Below are positions 34,394 to 43,513 of a stretch of DNA of 47,660 bases, in pieces. Origin of the DNA: Acidobacteriota bacterium (GTDB lineage Bacteria > Acidobacteriota > Blastocatellia > Pyrinomonadales > Pyrinomonadaceae). A program made the translations under genes and the position numbers. The stretch is from contig JAJPKD010000139.1 of assembly GCA_021323895.1 (NCBI GenBank), positions 1-47,660 on the forward strand, given 5' to 3'. Each line of letters opens with the position of its first letter. Positions within the stretch are counted from its first letter, which is position 1. The notes beneath the pieces were generated by a model. The model worked only from the letters and a program-made list of their open reading frames with translations, searched no databases and was not told the DNA's origin.

Positions 34394-35896
34394 ATGTCAA
34401 CACCACAACCGCAAACGACAGAACGTCGTTATCAACTGTTCATCAATGGTCAGTTCGTCGATGCTGAATCAGGCAAGACTTTCAAGTCGCCGAACCCGGC
34501 AACCGGCGAGACATTCGCTGAAGTCGCCGAAGCCGACAAAGCCGACGTCGATAAAGCTGTCGCCGCTGCGCGCAAAGCGTTCGATGGCAAATGGTCAAAG
34601 ATAAGCGCGCGCGATCGCGGCCGATTGATTCATAAATTGTCGCAATTGATCGAACGCGATGCGGCTCAACTCGCCGAGCTGGAGACGCGCGATAACGGCA
34701 AGCCGATTAAGGAATCGACGTACATCGATTTGCCGGGTGTGGTTGAGAACTTTGAATACTTTGCGGGTTGGGCCACGAAGATCGAAGGCGAGACGATTCC
34801 GGTGCCGGGACAAGTGTTCAACTACACACTGCGCGAGCCGGTCGGCGTTTGCGGTCAAATCATTCCGTGGAATTTTCCTCTGCTGATGGCCGCGTGGAAA
34901 CTTGCGCCCGCGCTGTCGGCAGGGAACACAGTGGTGTTGAAGCCAGCGGAACAAACTCCGGTTACCGCGCTCGAACTAGCGAAGCTGATCCAGGAAGCAG
35001 GTTTTCCCGAAGGCGTCGTCAACATCGTGACGGGTTACGGCGAGACTGCAGGCGCGGCGCTGGCGTCGCACAAAGGCATCGACAAGATTGCGTTCACGGG
35101 ATCAACTGAAGTCGGAAAACTTATCGCGACGGCGGCCGCGGATAATCTCACCAAAGTTTCGCTTGAACTCGGCGGCAAGGCGCCCAATGTGATCTTCGCC
35201 GATGCGGATCTCGATCAAGCGGTCAACGGCGCGATGATGGGAATCTTTTTCAATCAGGGTCAGGTGTGCTGCGCCGGCTCGCGCATCTTCGTTGAAGAGA
35301 AAGCGAAGGATGAATTTCTCGGGCGCTTCAAAGAGAAAGCTGATCGCATCAAAGTTGGCGATCCGATGGACAAGGCGACTTTGATGGGGCCGCAAGTGTC
35401 GGAAGAGCAATTGAATCGAATCAAAAGCTACGTCGACATTGCCCGCAACGAAGGCGCCACGGTGTTTACCGGCGGCGGATCACCTGAACTGGCCGAAGAG
35501 TTCAAGAATGGCTACTTCTTCCAACCGACCATCTTGAGCGACGTGGATAACTCGATGCGCGTCGCACAGGAAGAGATCTTCGGACCTGTCTCCAGCGTCA
35601 TCACTTTCAAAGACGACGACGAACTGATTCAAAAAGCGAACGACACGATCTACGGATTGTCGGCCGGCATCTGGACGCGCGACATCACGCGCGCGCATCG
35701 CTTCGCGAAAGCGATTAAAGCCGGTGTCGTTTGGATCAATACCTACAACATGATGAACGCCGCGTCGCCGTTCGGTGGCTACAAGCAGTCGGGTTATGGC
35801 CGCGAGATGGGCAAGCATGCGCTTGAACTCTACACGCAAGTAAAAAGTGTTTGGGTTGATCTCTCCGGCAAGCCGATCGGTTGGTTTGGGAAGTAA
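34394..35896 (+). CDS. NAD(P)-dependent aldehyde dehydrogenase
   Basis: 500 residues, full length. Catalytic Cys in 'FNQGQVCCAGSRIFVEE', general-base Glu in 'VSLELGGKAPNVIF', and coenzyme-site 'IIPWNFPLLMAAWKLAPAL' and 'KIAFTGSTEVGKL' are intact. It oxidises an aldehyde to the acid using NAD(P)+. The sequence resembles the betaine-aldehyde/ALDH1-2 class, yet substrate cannot be fixed. The DUF4267 gene follows at 9 bases and may be cotranscribed. Confidence 0.95.
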   Translation: MSTPQPQTTERRYQLFINGQFVDAESGKTFKSPNPATGETFAEVAEADKADVDKAVAAARKAFDGKWSKISARDRGRLIHKLSQLIERDAAQLAELETRDNGKPIKESTYIDLPGVVENFEYFAGWATKIEGETIPVPGQVFNYTLREPVGVCGQIIPWNFPLLMAAWKLAPALSAGNTVVLKPAEQTPVTALELAKLIQEAGFPEGVVNIVTGYGETAGAALASHKGIDKIAFTGSTEVGKLIATAAADNLTKVSLELGGKAPNVIFADADLDQAVNGAMMGIFFNQGQVCCAGSRIFVEEKAKDEFLGRFKEKADRIKVGDPMDKATLMGPQVSEEQLNRIKSYVDIARNEGATVFTGGGSPELAEEFKNGYFFQPTILSDVDNSMRVAQEEIFGPVSSVITFKDDDELIQKANDTIYGLSAGIWTRDITRAHRFAKAIKAGVVWINTYNMMNAASPFGGYKQSGYGREMGKHALELYTQVKSVWVDLSGKPIGWFGK

Positions 35897-35905
35897 CGAA
35901 CAATA

Positions 35906-36286
35906 GTGCGCACAAATGAATCGATTGCCTTTGCGATTTTGGTTGTGGTTGGTGTCTCGATCGCGATCACGGGAGTAATTGCGATCGCGGCGCCACAATT
36001 TGCATCGGAGATGTACGGCGTGACGATTGCCACAAACGACGTGCGCGCCTTTGCGTGGGCCGCTGGAGCCCGCGACATTGCCGTTGGTGGGTTGCTCTTG
36101 TTGATTGGATGGCTCGCGCGAAACTCGCGGGCAATCGGAACCACCCTGCTGATTGCGGCCATCATTCCAACGTCCGACGCAGCAATTGTTTGGATGGTCT
36201 CTCAGCCGCGTCCGGCGTTGGCTTTAACCCTTCACCTCTCATCAGCAGTCATCTTTGCCGCCTTAGGAATTTGGCTGCGACGCTAG
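35906..36286 (+). CDS. DUF4267-like small membrane protein
   Basis: 126 residues from a GTG, 9 bases after the aldehyde dehydrogenase stop. Four hydrophobic segments: 'IAFAILVVVGVSIAITGVIAIAAP', 'GLLLLIGWLA', 'TTLLIAAIIPTSDAAIVW', 'LHLSSAVIFAALGIWL'. The 'FAWAAGARDIAVGGLLL' motif matches DUF4267 members. Inner-membrane protein of unknown function. Confidence 0.8.
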   Translation: MRTNESIAFAILVVVGVSIAITGVIAIAAPQFASEMYGVTIATNDVRAFAWAAGARDIAVGGLLLLIGWLARNSRAIGTTLLIAAIIPTSDAAIVWMVSQPRPALALTLHLSSAVIFAALGIWLRR

Positions 36287-36413
36287 TCATGGCTTCCTAA
36301 GAGCTGGAGTTCCGAGTCGTTTTCAGGCTCAACGACGGCTGGTAGTATTTGCCGAGAACACAGTAAATTCCCTATTCCCCTGCTCGTCATCTTCTCTGCT
36401 GAGGACCCAAGAC

Positions 36414-39400
36414 ATGTCGAAGAAGGTTCTGATTCAACTAAGCGTGTGCTGTTCACTAATCGCGATTGCAACTCTAACGACCCTAGCGCAATCCACCAAC
36501 ACCGCCAGCATGATCGTCACGGTCGTCGATCAGGACGGCGCGGTAATCAAAGGCGCGAACATCTCGGTCGTGAACACCGCCACCGGCGCGACGCGCGAAG
36601 CAGTTTCCGGCGACGAAGGCACGGCGACGATTGCCGGACTGCCGTTGACGGGCGAATACAAAGTTCACGTCACGATGACTGGGTTCACGGCCGAGGACGC
36701 GACGGGACTGACTCTGCGCGCGAACGAAACCGCGGCTGTCAAGTTGAAGATGGTCGCCAGCGGTGGCCAGAGCGAAGTCACCGTGTACGGCACGACCGAA
36801 GGTGTGCGCGCCGATCCGCAGATTGGTATTCCGCTCGAGACGAAACAGATCGACGAGACGCCCGTGCTCGGTCGCAAGGTTTCCACCTTGCCCTTGCTCA
36901 ACTCTGCGTTCAGGCAAGGCAAAGGAACCGGCGATCTCTTCGTCAATCAAACTTATTTCATTAGCGGCGTCGGCTCGCGGCGCGCGACGACGTTTATCCT
37001 CGACGGCGCGAGCAACGACGAAAGTTGGGGGCGTCAGACCGCCGTCGCAACCGTGCCGATGGGGGCGGTGCAGGAATTCAACGTGCTGACGAACGCATTT
37101 TCCGCCGAGGTTGGGTGGACGTACGGACCGGCGCTGAACATTGTTACGAAATCAGGCACCAACGAATTTCACGGCGAGGCGCTCTACATGTTGCGCCCCG
37201 GTGGCGCTTGGCAGGCGAAGAGTTTTTCAACGAAAGGCTTTTGTCCGCCGTCGGTTGGCAGTTGCGTGCCGCCGACAAATCTCGTCGCGATCAATCCGGT
37301 CGACATCCCTGACAAGTTGAATCAATTCTCTGGCGCGATTGGTGGGCCGATTGTGAAAGACAAGACTTTCTTCTTCGCGTCGGCCGATCACACGCGACAG
37401 GATCGCACGACGTTTCTTTCCAGCTCGCTGCCTTCGTTTGTGTTGCCGTCAAGCGGGCGTTTGGATTGGACCGGTCATTACCGGCAGACGCTGTTCGACG
37501 GCCGTGTCGATCACAAGTTCACGCCGAACGAGACCTTCATGGTTCGTTTCAACCTCGATCGCATGACGGATGACAATCCGCAGGATGCAGTTGGCGGAAC
37601 GAACGCACCCAGCGTCGCACGTAGATATTCACGCCGCTCTTGGACGGTGCAGGCGAATCTCACGTCGGTGTTGAGTCCGCACGTGCTAAACGAAGCGCGC
37701 TTCGCTTACCTGCATGGCGATCCGGTGACGCTGTGGGAGGCGCAGAATCCTTCGACGGTTTACACCCGTTCGGGCTCCGTGCCGTTCACGATTGGCGAGA
37801 ATCGATTCTCGAATCTCCGCAGCCGCCAGTGGCAGTTCTCAGACACTGTGTCGTGGTCAGTCGGCAAGCATTACCTGCGCATGGGCGGCAGCGTCGTGCA
37901 TCACAACTCGGGCGGCTTCGGCAACGAACCTGGGCAGGTAACACTGGGCACATTCACTTTCAGAAACACCACGACCGCGCCGTTTAATCAGTTGACGCTG
38001 GCGGACGTGCAGAATTATTCGCAGCCGATCAACTTCGGCATCAGCACGTATGATTTGAACCAATGGCTGCTGACTGGATTCGTGCAAGACAGTTTTCGCG
38101 TGACACATGATTTCACGCTCGACTTCGGCTTGCGTTACGACCGCCAGACGCTGACGGATGATAGAAACGATTGGCAGCCGCGCATCGGCTTTGGTTGGCA
38201 TCCCGGCGGCAATTCGCGCATAGCAATTCGCGGTGGTTACGGAATGTATTACGCGCAGATTCGCAGCAACGTCATCGCGCCGTTTCTGGTGAATGGGCTC
38301 GATGGATTGGCAACTTACACGGCCACGTCCGGGCAGACAGGCTTCCCAACTTCCTTGACAGCCGTGCCGGTGAATGTCGATCCAAAGACGATACCCGCGA
38401 GCCAACTGCCGGCGCGTGACATCCAGATTCGGGCCGGCCGCGCCGATTTCTATCGTGCACAGTTTGCGCGATATGGATTGAATTTTGATTTGCTACCGAA
38501 CTATCCGAAGAAGCTGGTCAATCCGCGCAGTCGGGTTTTCACGATTGGCGCTGAGCGAGAGTTCGCCAAAGGATTGTTCTTCGGCGCGGACTATGTGCGC
38601 CAACACCTCAGTGACATTCAACGGACGATCGATTTGAACGCGCCGTCGATATTCGAGCGCAACGCCCCCGGACAAACGCGGACAGTTGCGGCGGCGAATG
38701 CGACCCGGCCGATCATTCCCGTTAATGGTGGCGTGCGTCAGGTGAACGTGATCATGAATCTCGGCGTGGCGGATTACAACGGCCTGCAAACGAACTTCAG
38801 TTATCGCGGCAATCGCAAGATGTACGCATCGCTGAGTTACACTCTGTCGAAAGCGACGAACACCACTGAGCCTGATGGCAATGGCATCAATCCGAATCAG
38901 AGCATCATCACGCGGCTTGGTGAAGAAGAGCGCGGCCCCAGCGTCGTCGATCAACGTCATCGCGCGGTGGTGACTTTTCATTATCGATTCCCGTGGAACT
39001 TCACCGCGGGGACGCTCGCGATGTTCGCTTCTGCGCGTCCGTTCAGCGCGACGACCGGCGTCGATAACAATGGCGATGGCTTGAACAACGATCGGCCGGT
39101 GATCAATGGCGCCGTGGTTACGAAGTCGGCTTTTCGCGGGACGCCAACGTCGGAAGTGGCAATCTTCGTTGAAAACAAAATCAAGATATCCGAACGAATG
39201 AGTCTGCAACTCAGGTTGGAGGGCTTCAATATCTTCAACCACGCGAATATGCTGGGGCGCGGTGTCACGGTTTACGGCGATGCAGCCACGGCGGCATCGA
39301 ACTTCGGTTGGTTCACTCCTGCAAACGCGATTGGCGCTGATGGTCACGCGATTCCGGCATTTGCGAACATCGACCCGCCGCGGATGTTTCAGTTGCAGGC

Positions 39401-39416
39401 GCGGTTTGTGTTCTGA
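36414..39416 (+). CDS. Oar-like TonB-dependent receptor
   Basis: 1000 residues; ATG with GAGGA 8 bases upstream. Signal peptide to about residue 25. An N-terminal carboxypeptidase-regulatory-like domain (about 30-110: 'IVTVVDQDGAVIKGANISVVNTATGATREAVSGDEG') precedes a plug ('FILDGASNDESWGRQTAVATVPMGAVQEFNVLTNAFSAEVGWTYGPALNIVTKSGTNEFHGE') and a long barrel ending in 'MFQLQARFVF'. This form is abundant in Acidobacteria. It lies directly before an HmuTUV-like ABC importer, separated by a palindromic repeat, so it probably supplies that importer's ligand across the outer membrane (inference). Confidence 0.88.
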   Translation: MSKKVLIQLSVCCSLIAIATLTTLAQSTNTASMIVTVVDQDGAVIKGANISVVNTATGATREAVSGDEGTATIAGLPLTGEYKVHVTMTGFTAEDATGLTLRANETAAVKLKMVASGGQSEVTVYGTTEGVRADPQIGIPLETKQIDETPVLGRKVSTLPLLNSAFRQGKGTGDLFVNQTYFISGVGSRRATTFILDGASNDESWGRQTAVATVPMGAVQEFNVLTNAFSAEVGWTYGPALNIVTKSGTNEFHGEALYMLRPGGAWQAKSFSTKGFCPPSVGSCVPPTNLVAINPVDIPDKLNQFSGAIGGPIVKDKTFFFASADHTRQDRTTFLSSSLPSFVLPSSGRLDWTGHYRQTLFDGRVDHKFTPNETFMVRFNLDRMTDDNPQDAVGGTNAPSVARRYSRRSWTVQANLTSVLSPHVLNEARFAYLHGDPVTLWEAQNPSTVYTRSGSVPFTIGENRFSNLRSRQWQFSDTVSWSVGKHYLRMGGSVVHHNSGGFGNEPGQVTLGTFTFRNTTTAPFNQLTLADVQNYSQPINFGISTYDLNQWLLTGFVQDSFRVTHDFTLDFGLRYDRQTLTDDRNDWQPRIGFGWHPGGNSRIAIRGGYGMYYAQIRSNVIAPFLVNGLDGLATYTATSGQTGFPTSLTAVPVNVDPKTIPASQLPARDIQIRAGRADFYRAQFARYGLNFDLLPNYPKKLVNPRSRVFTIGAEREFAKGLFFGADYVRQHLSDIQRTIDLNAPSIFERNAPGQTRTVAAANATRPIIPVNGGVRQVNVIMNLGVADYNGLQTNFSYRGNRKMYASLSYTLSKATNTTEPDGNGINPNQSIITRLGEEERGPSVVDQRHRAVVTFHYRFPWNFTAGTLAMFASARPFSATTGVDNNGDGLNNDRPVINGAVVTKSAFRGTPTSEVAIFVENKIKISERMSLQLRLEGFNIFNHANMLGRGVTVYGDAATAASNFGWFTPANAIGADGHAIPAFANIDPPRMFQLQARFVF

Positions 39417-39429
39417 TGCGAAGAAGTGA

Positions 39430-39483
39430 ATCCGCAGATTACGCCGATTAGAAACCACCGTCTCTTCCGCGTAATCTGCGGAT
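39430..39483. repeat. Inverted repeat of the ATCCGCAGATTACGC type
   Basis: ATCCGCAGATTACGC (39430-39444) and GCGTAATCTGCGGAT (39469-39483) are exact 15-base complements. It fills the spacer between the TonB receptor gene and the substrate-binding protein gene. Confidence 0.75.
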
Positions 39484-39496
39484 AAATTCTGTACTT

Positions 39497-40387
39497 ATGA
39501 AACGAATCTTATTTCTTGTGGCGGTCTCGGTGCTGCTGATGTCGGGGCTCAGTTGTTCGCGTTTTCGCAACGCGCCAACGAACGCCGGAGCCGAACGCTA
39601 CGTCGTCATCTCGCCCATCTACAACGAAATTATTTGGGCGCTCGGTGCGCAGGACAAAGTCGTCGGAGTCGATCTCTCCACAACATATCCGCCTGACGTA
39701 AAGAACAAGCAAACCGTTGGCTATCATCGCGCACTCAGCGCGGAAGGAATTCTCTCCCTGCATCCCACCGCCGTCATTCATGACAACAACATCGGCCCGC
39801 CGCAGGTCGTGCAGCAACTTCAGCAGCTCAACATTCCGATGAAGACTTTCACCGCGAAGAACACTGACTTTGATGGTGCGAAGGCTTTGATTCGCGAGAT
39901 GGGCGCGTACTTTCACAAAGAAGCGCGCGCGGAAGAGCTTTGCAAGACGATGGATGAACAGAAGGCGGCGTCTCTCGAAAAGGTGAAGCAGTACACCGAT
40001 CATCCACGCGTCGCGGTAATTCATTTTGGCCGCGCTTCGAACGTTTATCTGGTCGTTGGCAAAGGGGGCGGCGGGGATGGCGGCGGCGTCAGCAAGATGA
40101 TTGAACTAGCCGGCGGCGAAATGGCGGTCGCCAACCAAGGCATGCAGCGGATGGAATCACCGGAGATTCTGGCGCAGGCAAATCCAGATGTGATTCTCAT
40201 GACCGATTATGGTTACGATCGATTGAACGGTTCGCTCGATCAAATTAGGGCGTTACCCGGTGTTGCCACTTCCAATGCCGCCAAAACCGGCCGCATCTTC
40301 CGAATCGAAGAGAACGTGCTAAATTACTTCGGCCCACGCTCGGGAGAGAACATCGCGAAAGTCGCCGACATCATTCATAAGAAGTGA
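39497..40387 (+). CDS. hmuT: HmuT-like ABC transporter substrate-binding lipoprotein
   Basis: 296 residues. Lipoprotein signal with lipobox 'LMSGLSC'. PF01497-type fold: 'YVVISPIYNEIIWALGAQDKVVGVDLSTTYP', 'TVGYHRALSAEGILSLHPTAVI', 'VILMTDYGYDRL', 'FRIEENVLNYFGPRSGENI'. The 'GYxRxLSAEGILSLxP' pattern is characteristic of haem-binding HmuT proteins. It would bind haem, or possibly an iron chelate, in the periplasm. The permease start overlaps its stop (GTGA), so the two are coupled. Haem is the best guess, siderophore second. Confidence 0.82.
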   Translation: MKRILFLVAVSVLLMSGLSCSRFRNAPTNAGAERYVVISPIYNEIIWALGAQDKVVGVDLSTTYPPDVKNKQTVGYHRALSAEGILSLHPTAVIHDNNIGPPQVVQQLQQLNIPMKTFTAKNTDFDGAKALIREMGAYFHKEARAEELCKTMDEQKAASLEKVKQYTDHPRVAVIHFGRASNVYLVVGKGGGGDGGGVSKMIELAGGEMAVANQGMQRMESPEILAQANPDVILMTDYGYDRLNGSLDQIRALPGVATSNAAKTGRIFRIEENVLNYFGPRSGENIAKVADIIHKK

Positions 40388-41418
40388 CCACACCACGCAG
40401 CAGCCGACGCCTTCTCCTTCTAAGTTTGGCTGTCGTCACACTGCTCGTTCTCGCCGCGTCAATTCGCTACGGCGCGATCGACTTCTCAATCGGTGAAATC
40501 AGTCGCGCGTTCGCTTCAATTTTTCCTGGACAACCTGAACCAACTTTAGATCAGCGCATCTTTCTCGAGTTGCGTTTGCCGCGCGCGATTCTGTGCCTGT
40601 TGGTGGGCGCGAGTCTCGGCGTCGGCGGCACGCTGATGCAGGCGCTGTTTCGCAATCCGATTGTTGAGCCGGGACTGGTTGGTACTTCGAGCGGCGCAGC
40701 TTTCGGCTCGGCGCTTTTCTTCGTGCTCGGCGGCGTGCTTCATATCGGAACGAGCCTGTGGAGTTTGCCGATCGCTGCCTGTGTCGGCGGAATCATTTCA
40801 ACCTATCTGGTATTTCTGCTCGCTCGCTCGCGCGAAGACGGGCGCGCGTCGATCGTGATGCTGCTGCTTACGGGTCTCGCGGTGAACGCACTCTTCATGA
40901 GCGCGATCGGATTTCTGTCTTACATCGCGCGCGATCCGCAGGCACGTTCGATTACATTCTGGAGCCTGGGCACATTGTCCGGCGCGAGTTGGAAAGCGGT
41001 CGAGATTGTTGCCGTCTCCACGATTGGAGGATCGATCATGGCGCTTCGCTATGCGAAGCAGCTTAACGCGCTGACGATTGGTGAAGAGGAAGCGACGTAT
41101 CTCGGCGTGAATGTGAATCGTTTGAAGTGGATCATTTTGTCGGTGAATGTCGTGATCGTCGCGGTGGCCACGGCGTTTACCGGCGTGATCAGTTTCGTTG
41201 GGCTCGTGGTGCCGAACATCCTGCGCATGATTGGCGGAGCGGACAATCGATATCTGATCGTCGGAAGTGCGTTGACGGGCGCGACGCTTTTGACTCTGGC
41301 TGATTTGCTCGCGCGCCTCGTCGTACGACCGGCGGAATTGCCTATTGGGATCGTCACGTCGGCGGTGGGCGTGCCGGTGTTCATATTCTTGTTGAGGCGT
41401 AGGCGATACGTGTTTTGA
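40384..41418 (+). CDS. hmuU: HmuU-like ABC transporter permease (FecCD family)
   Basis: 344 residues, ten or so transmembrane segments. 'RIFLELRLPRAILCLLVGASLGVGGTLMQALFRNPIVEPGLVGTSSGAAFG', 'FWSLGTLSG', 'AVATAFTGVISFVGLVVPNILRMIGGADNRYL', 'RPAELPIGIVTSAVGVPVFIFLLRR'. GTG start overlapping the hmuT stop. Paralogous to BtuC at 16170. It forms the haem or iron-chelate channel. The spacer after it holds a palindromic repeat before the ATPase gene, just as in the btu operon. Confidence 0.88.
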   Translation: MTTPRSSRRLLLLSLAVVTLLVLAASIRYGAIDFSIGEISRAFASIFPGQPEPTLDQRIFLELRLPRAILCLLVGASLGVGGTLMQALFRNPIVEPGLVGTSSGAAFGSALFFVLGGVLHIGTSLWSLPIAACVGGIISTYLVFLLARSREDGRASIVMLLLTGLAVNALFMSAIGFLSYIARDPQARSITFWSLGTLSGASWKAVEIVAVSTIGGSIMALRYAKQLNALTIGEEEATYLGVNVNRLKWIILSVNVVIVAVATAFTGVISFVGLVVPNILRMIGGADNRYLIVGSALTGATLLTLADLLARLVVRPAELPIGIVTSAVGVPVFIFLLRRRRYVF

Positions 41419-41441
41419 TCTTTGGGTTGCTTGGCGGCTTG

Positions 41442-41484
41442 GCGCCTTTGCGTGAGATCGGTTCACGCCAAGACGCAAAGGCGC
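41442..41484. repeat. Inverted repeat of the GCGCCTTTGCGT type between hmuU and hmuV
   Basis: GCGCCTTTGCGT (41442-41453) and ACGCAAAGGCGC (41473-41484) are exact 12-base complements, flanked by related 'CTTGGCG' and 'CGCCAAG' segments and further ACGCAAAG. A sequence type recurring in soil-bacterial spacers. It ends 18 bases before the hmuV ATG. Confidence 0.72.
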
Positions 41485-41502
41485 AAAGGAACGCAAAGTT
41501 TG

Positions 41503-42318
41503 ATGCTCACGGCAACCAACATCACTTATCGTGTCGGTACGAAGGAGCTGATCTCGGACATCTCCGTCTCATTCGCTCCCGGCAAGCTGCACCTAATCAT
41601 CGGGCCGAACGGGGCGGGGAAGTCGACGCTGATCAAAGTCCTCGCTCGCCTCGTTCGACCGCAAACGGGCACTGTCCAATATGATCAGACCGATATACAC
41701 GATGCGAGTGAAGCTGACCTTGCCAGGCACCGGGCGGTGCTCTCACAGGCAATCGAAGTTGCTTTCCCTCTGACTGTTCGTGAAGTCGTGATGATGGGGC
41801 GCTATCCGCATTTTGGCGGGCGGCCCGGACCTCACGACGAACGAATCGTCGATGAAGTAATGGCGCATTTTGATGTCACGGCATTTGGCGATCGGAATTA
41901 TCAAACACTCAGTGGCGGCGAAATGCAGCGCGTGAACTTCGCGCGCGTGCTGGCCCAACTCTGGAAAGACAGCCATGGATCAGCCGAAGCGAATGGTTCG
42001 ACCCGTCAAAGCGGGAAATCGCGCTTCCTGTTTCTCGACGAGCCTTTGACCTTTCTCGACGTTCATCATCAAATCGACTTCATGAAGAAGGTCCGCGCGT
42101 TCTCAATGGCGCCCGAGGTCGTAACTGTTGGCGTGGTCCATGACTTGAACCTCGCCGCGAGGTTTGCGGACCATCTAGTGCTGCTCAACAAGGGACGCGT
42201 TGTCGCTAATGGCACGGCTTCTGAAGTGCTGACAACTGATCGCATTCGCGACGTCTTCGCGGTCGAACCCACTTTCGTTCCCACGTCTCACTCGGGCGTT
42301 CATCTCATCTTCGATTAA
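41503..42318 (+). CDS. hmuV: HmuV-like ABC transporter ATP-binding protein
   Basis: 271 residues from the ATG at 41503; the upstream track residues are repeat-encoded. Walker A 'GPNGAGKST', signature 'LSGGEMQRVNFARVLAQLW', Walker B 'FLFLDEPLTFLD', switch 'VVHDLNLAA'. The extra stretch between signature and Walker B ('KDSHGSAEANGSTRQSGKS') is typical of HmuV. It energises the HmuU permease. AAAGGA lies 12 bases upstream and overlaps the end of the repeat, so translation start may be weak. Confidence 0.88.
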   Translation: MLTATNITYRVGTKELISDISVSFAPGKLHLIIGPNGAGKSTLIKVLARLVRPQTGTVQYDQTDIHDASEADLARHRAVLSQAIEVAFPLTVREVVMMGRYPHFGGRPGPHDERIVDEVMAHFDVTAFGDRNYQTLSGGEMQRVNFARVLAQLWKDSHGSAEANGSTRQSGKSRFLFLDEPLTFLDVHHQIDFMKKVRAFSMAPEVVTVGVVHDLNLAARFADHLVLLNKGRVVANGTASEVLTTDRIRDVFAVEPTFVPTSHSGVHLIFD

Positions 42319-42339
42319 AAAACTGTAAACTGGCCGATA

Positions 42340-43512
42340 GTGAAATCCGCCGCTCGAGCAAAAGCGTTTCGCTTCATCGTGGCCATCGGCTTCGTCAGCC
42401 TGTTTGCTGACATGACCTACGAAGGCGCGCGCAGCGTCGTCGGCCCGTTTCTCAAAGAACTGGGCGCCAGCGCGACTCAAGTTGGGATTATCGCCGGCGC
42501 GGGCGAGATGATTGCCGCGAGTCTGCGTCTGTTCACGGGTCGTTTGGCCGATCGCACACGCGCGTACTGGATTCTCACCGGCTCAGGATATTTCCTGAAT
42601 CTTGCGGCGGTGCCGCTGCTCGCGCTCGCCGGCAATTGGCAGTTAGCGGCGCTGCTGATTATTGCTGAACGCACGGGCAAAGCTCTGCGCGGACCATCGG
42701 TCGATGTTCTGCTTTCTGAATCGACGCAGGTGGTCGGGCACGGTTGGGGATTCGGTCTGCACGCCGCGATGGATCAAGCAGGCGCCGTGCTCGGACCGAT
42801 TCTGGTCACGATCGCAATTGCCCGGGAACATCATTTCAATGCGGCTTTCGTTTGGCTCGCGGTGCCCGCTGTGGCCGCGTTGGCGTGCCTCGTGGTGGCG
42901 CGTTTTGCGCGCGCGCAACAGCCGACGCCACCTCCGGCACTGGTACAGCTTCAGCTTCCGAAAGTTTTTTGGTTTTATGTCGCGGCTGCAGGGTTACTGG
43001 CGCTGGGTTTCATAGATTTTCCCTTGCTCGCTTATCACTTTCAGAAGACTGCTGTGACGAAAGAGGCCACGATTCCGCTGCTCTACGCGATGGCGATGGG
43101 CCTAGGCGGACTGACTGCTCTGGTGTTCGGAAAGCTTTTCGATCGATTCGGCATCGTCGTGATCGTCGGCGGAATAGCAGTTTCTTTGCTGGCTCTTCCG
43201 TTCGGCTTTCTCGGCGGAACGATTTCGGCTTACATCAGCGTGGCCTGTTGGGCCACGGGCGTTGGCGCGCAGGACGCGTTGTTGCGGCCGGGCATCGCGC
43301 AAGTTGTCTCAATGAACAAACGAGGCTCGGCGTTCGGCGCGCTGAATGGAGTCTATGGCGTGCTGTGGTTCATTGGCAGCGCGCTGATGGGAATGCTTTA
43401 CGATCATTCGATCGTGGCGCTGATCGCGTTCGGAATCCTGGCCCAGGTTGCGTCTGCAGTTTTGTTCTTTTGGCTGCGAAAGCGGCTCGCGGCCGCTGCT
43501 CAACAAGCTTAA
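42340..43512 (+). CDS. Major facilitator superfamily transporter
   Basis: 390 residues, GTG start 21 bases after hmuV, about twelve hydrophobic segments. MFS signatures 'GPFLKELGASATQVGIIAGAGEMIAASLRLFTGRLADRTR' (motif A-like) and 'GVYGVLWFIGSALMGMLYD' in the second half. The 'RTGKALRGPSVDVLLSE' loop is found in a group of uncharacterised MFS proteins. The short gap suggests cotranscription with the haem importer. Substrate unknown. Confidence 0.85.
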   Translation: MKSAARAKAFRFIVAIGFVSLFADMTYEGARSVVGPFLKELGASATQVGIIAGAGEMIAASLRLFTGRLADRTRAYWILTGSGYFLNLAAVPLLALAGNWQLAALLIIAERTGKALRGPSVDVLLSESTQVVGHGWGFGLHAAMDQAGAVLGPILVTIAIAREHHFNAAFVWLAVPAVAALACLVVARFARAQQPTPPPALVQLQLPKVFWFYVAAAGLLALGFIDFPLLAYHFQKTAVTKEATIPLLYAMAMGLGGLTALVFGKLFDRFGIVVIVGGIAVSLLALPFGFLGGTISAYISVACWATGVGAQDALLRPGIAQVVSMNKRGSAFGALNGVYGVLWFIGSALMGMLYDHSIVALIAFGILAQVASAVLFFWLRKRLAAAAQQA

Positions 43513-43513
43513 G

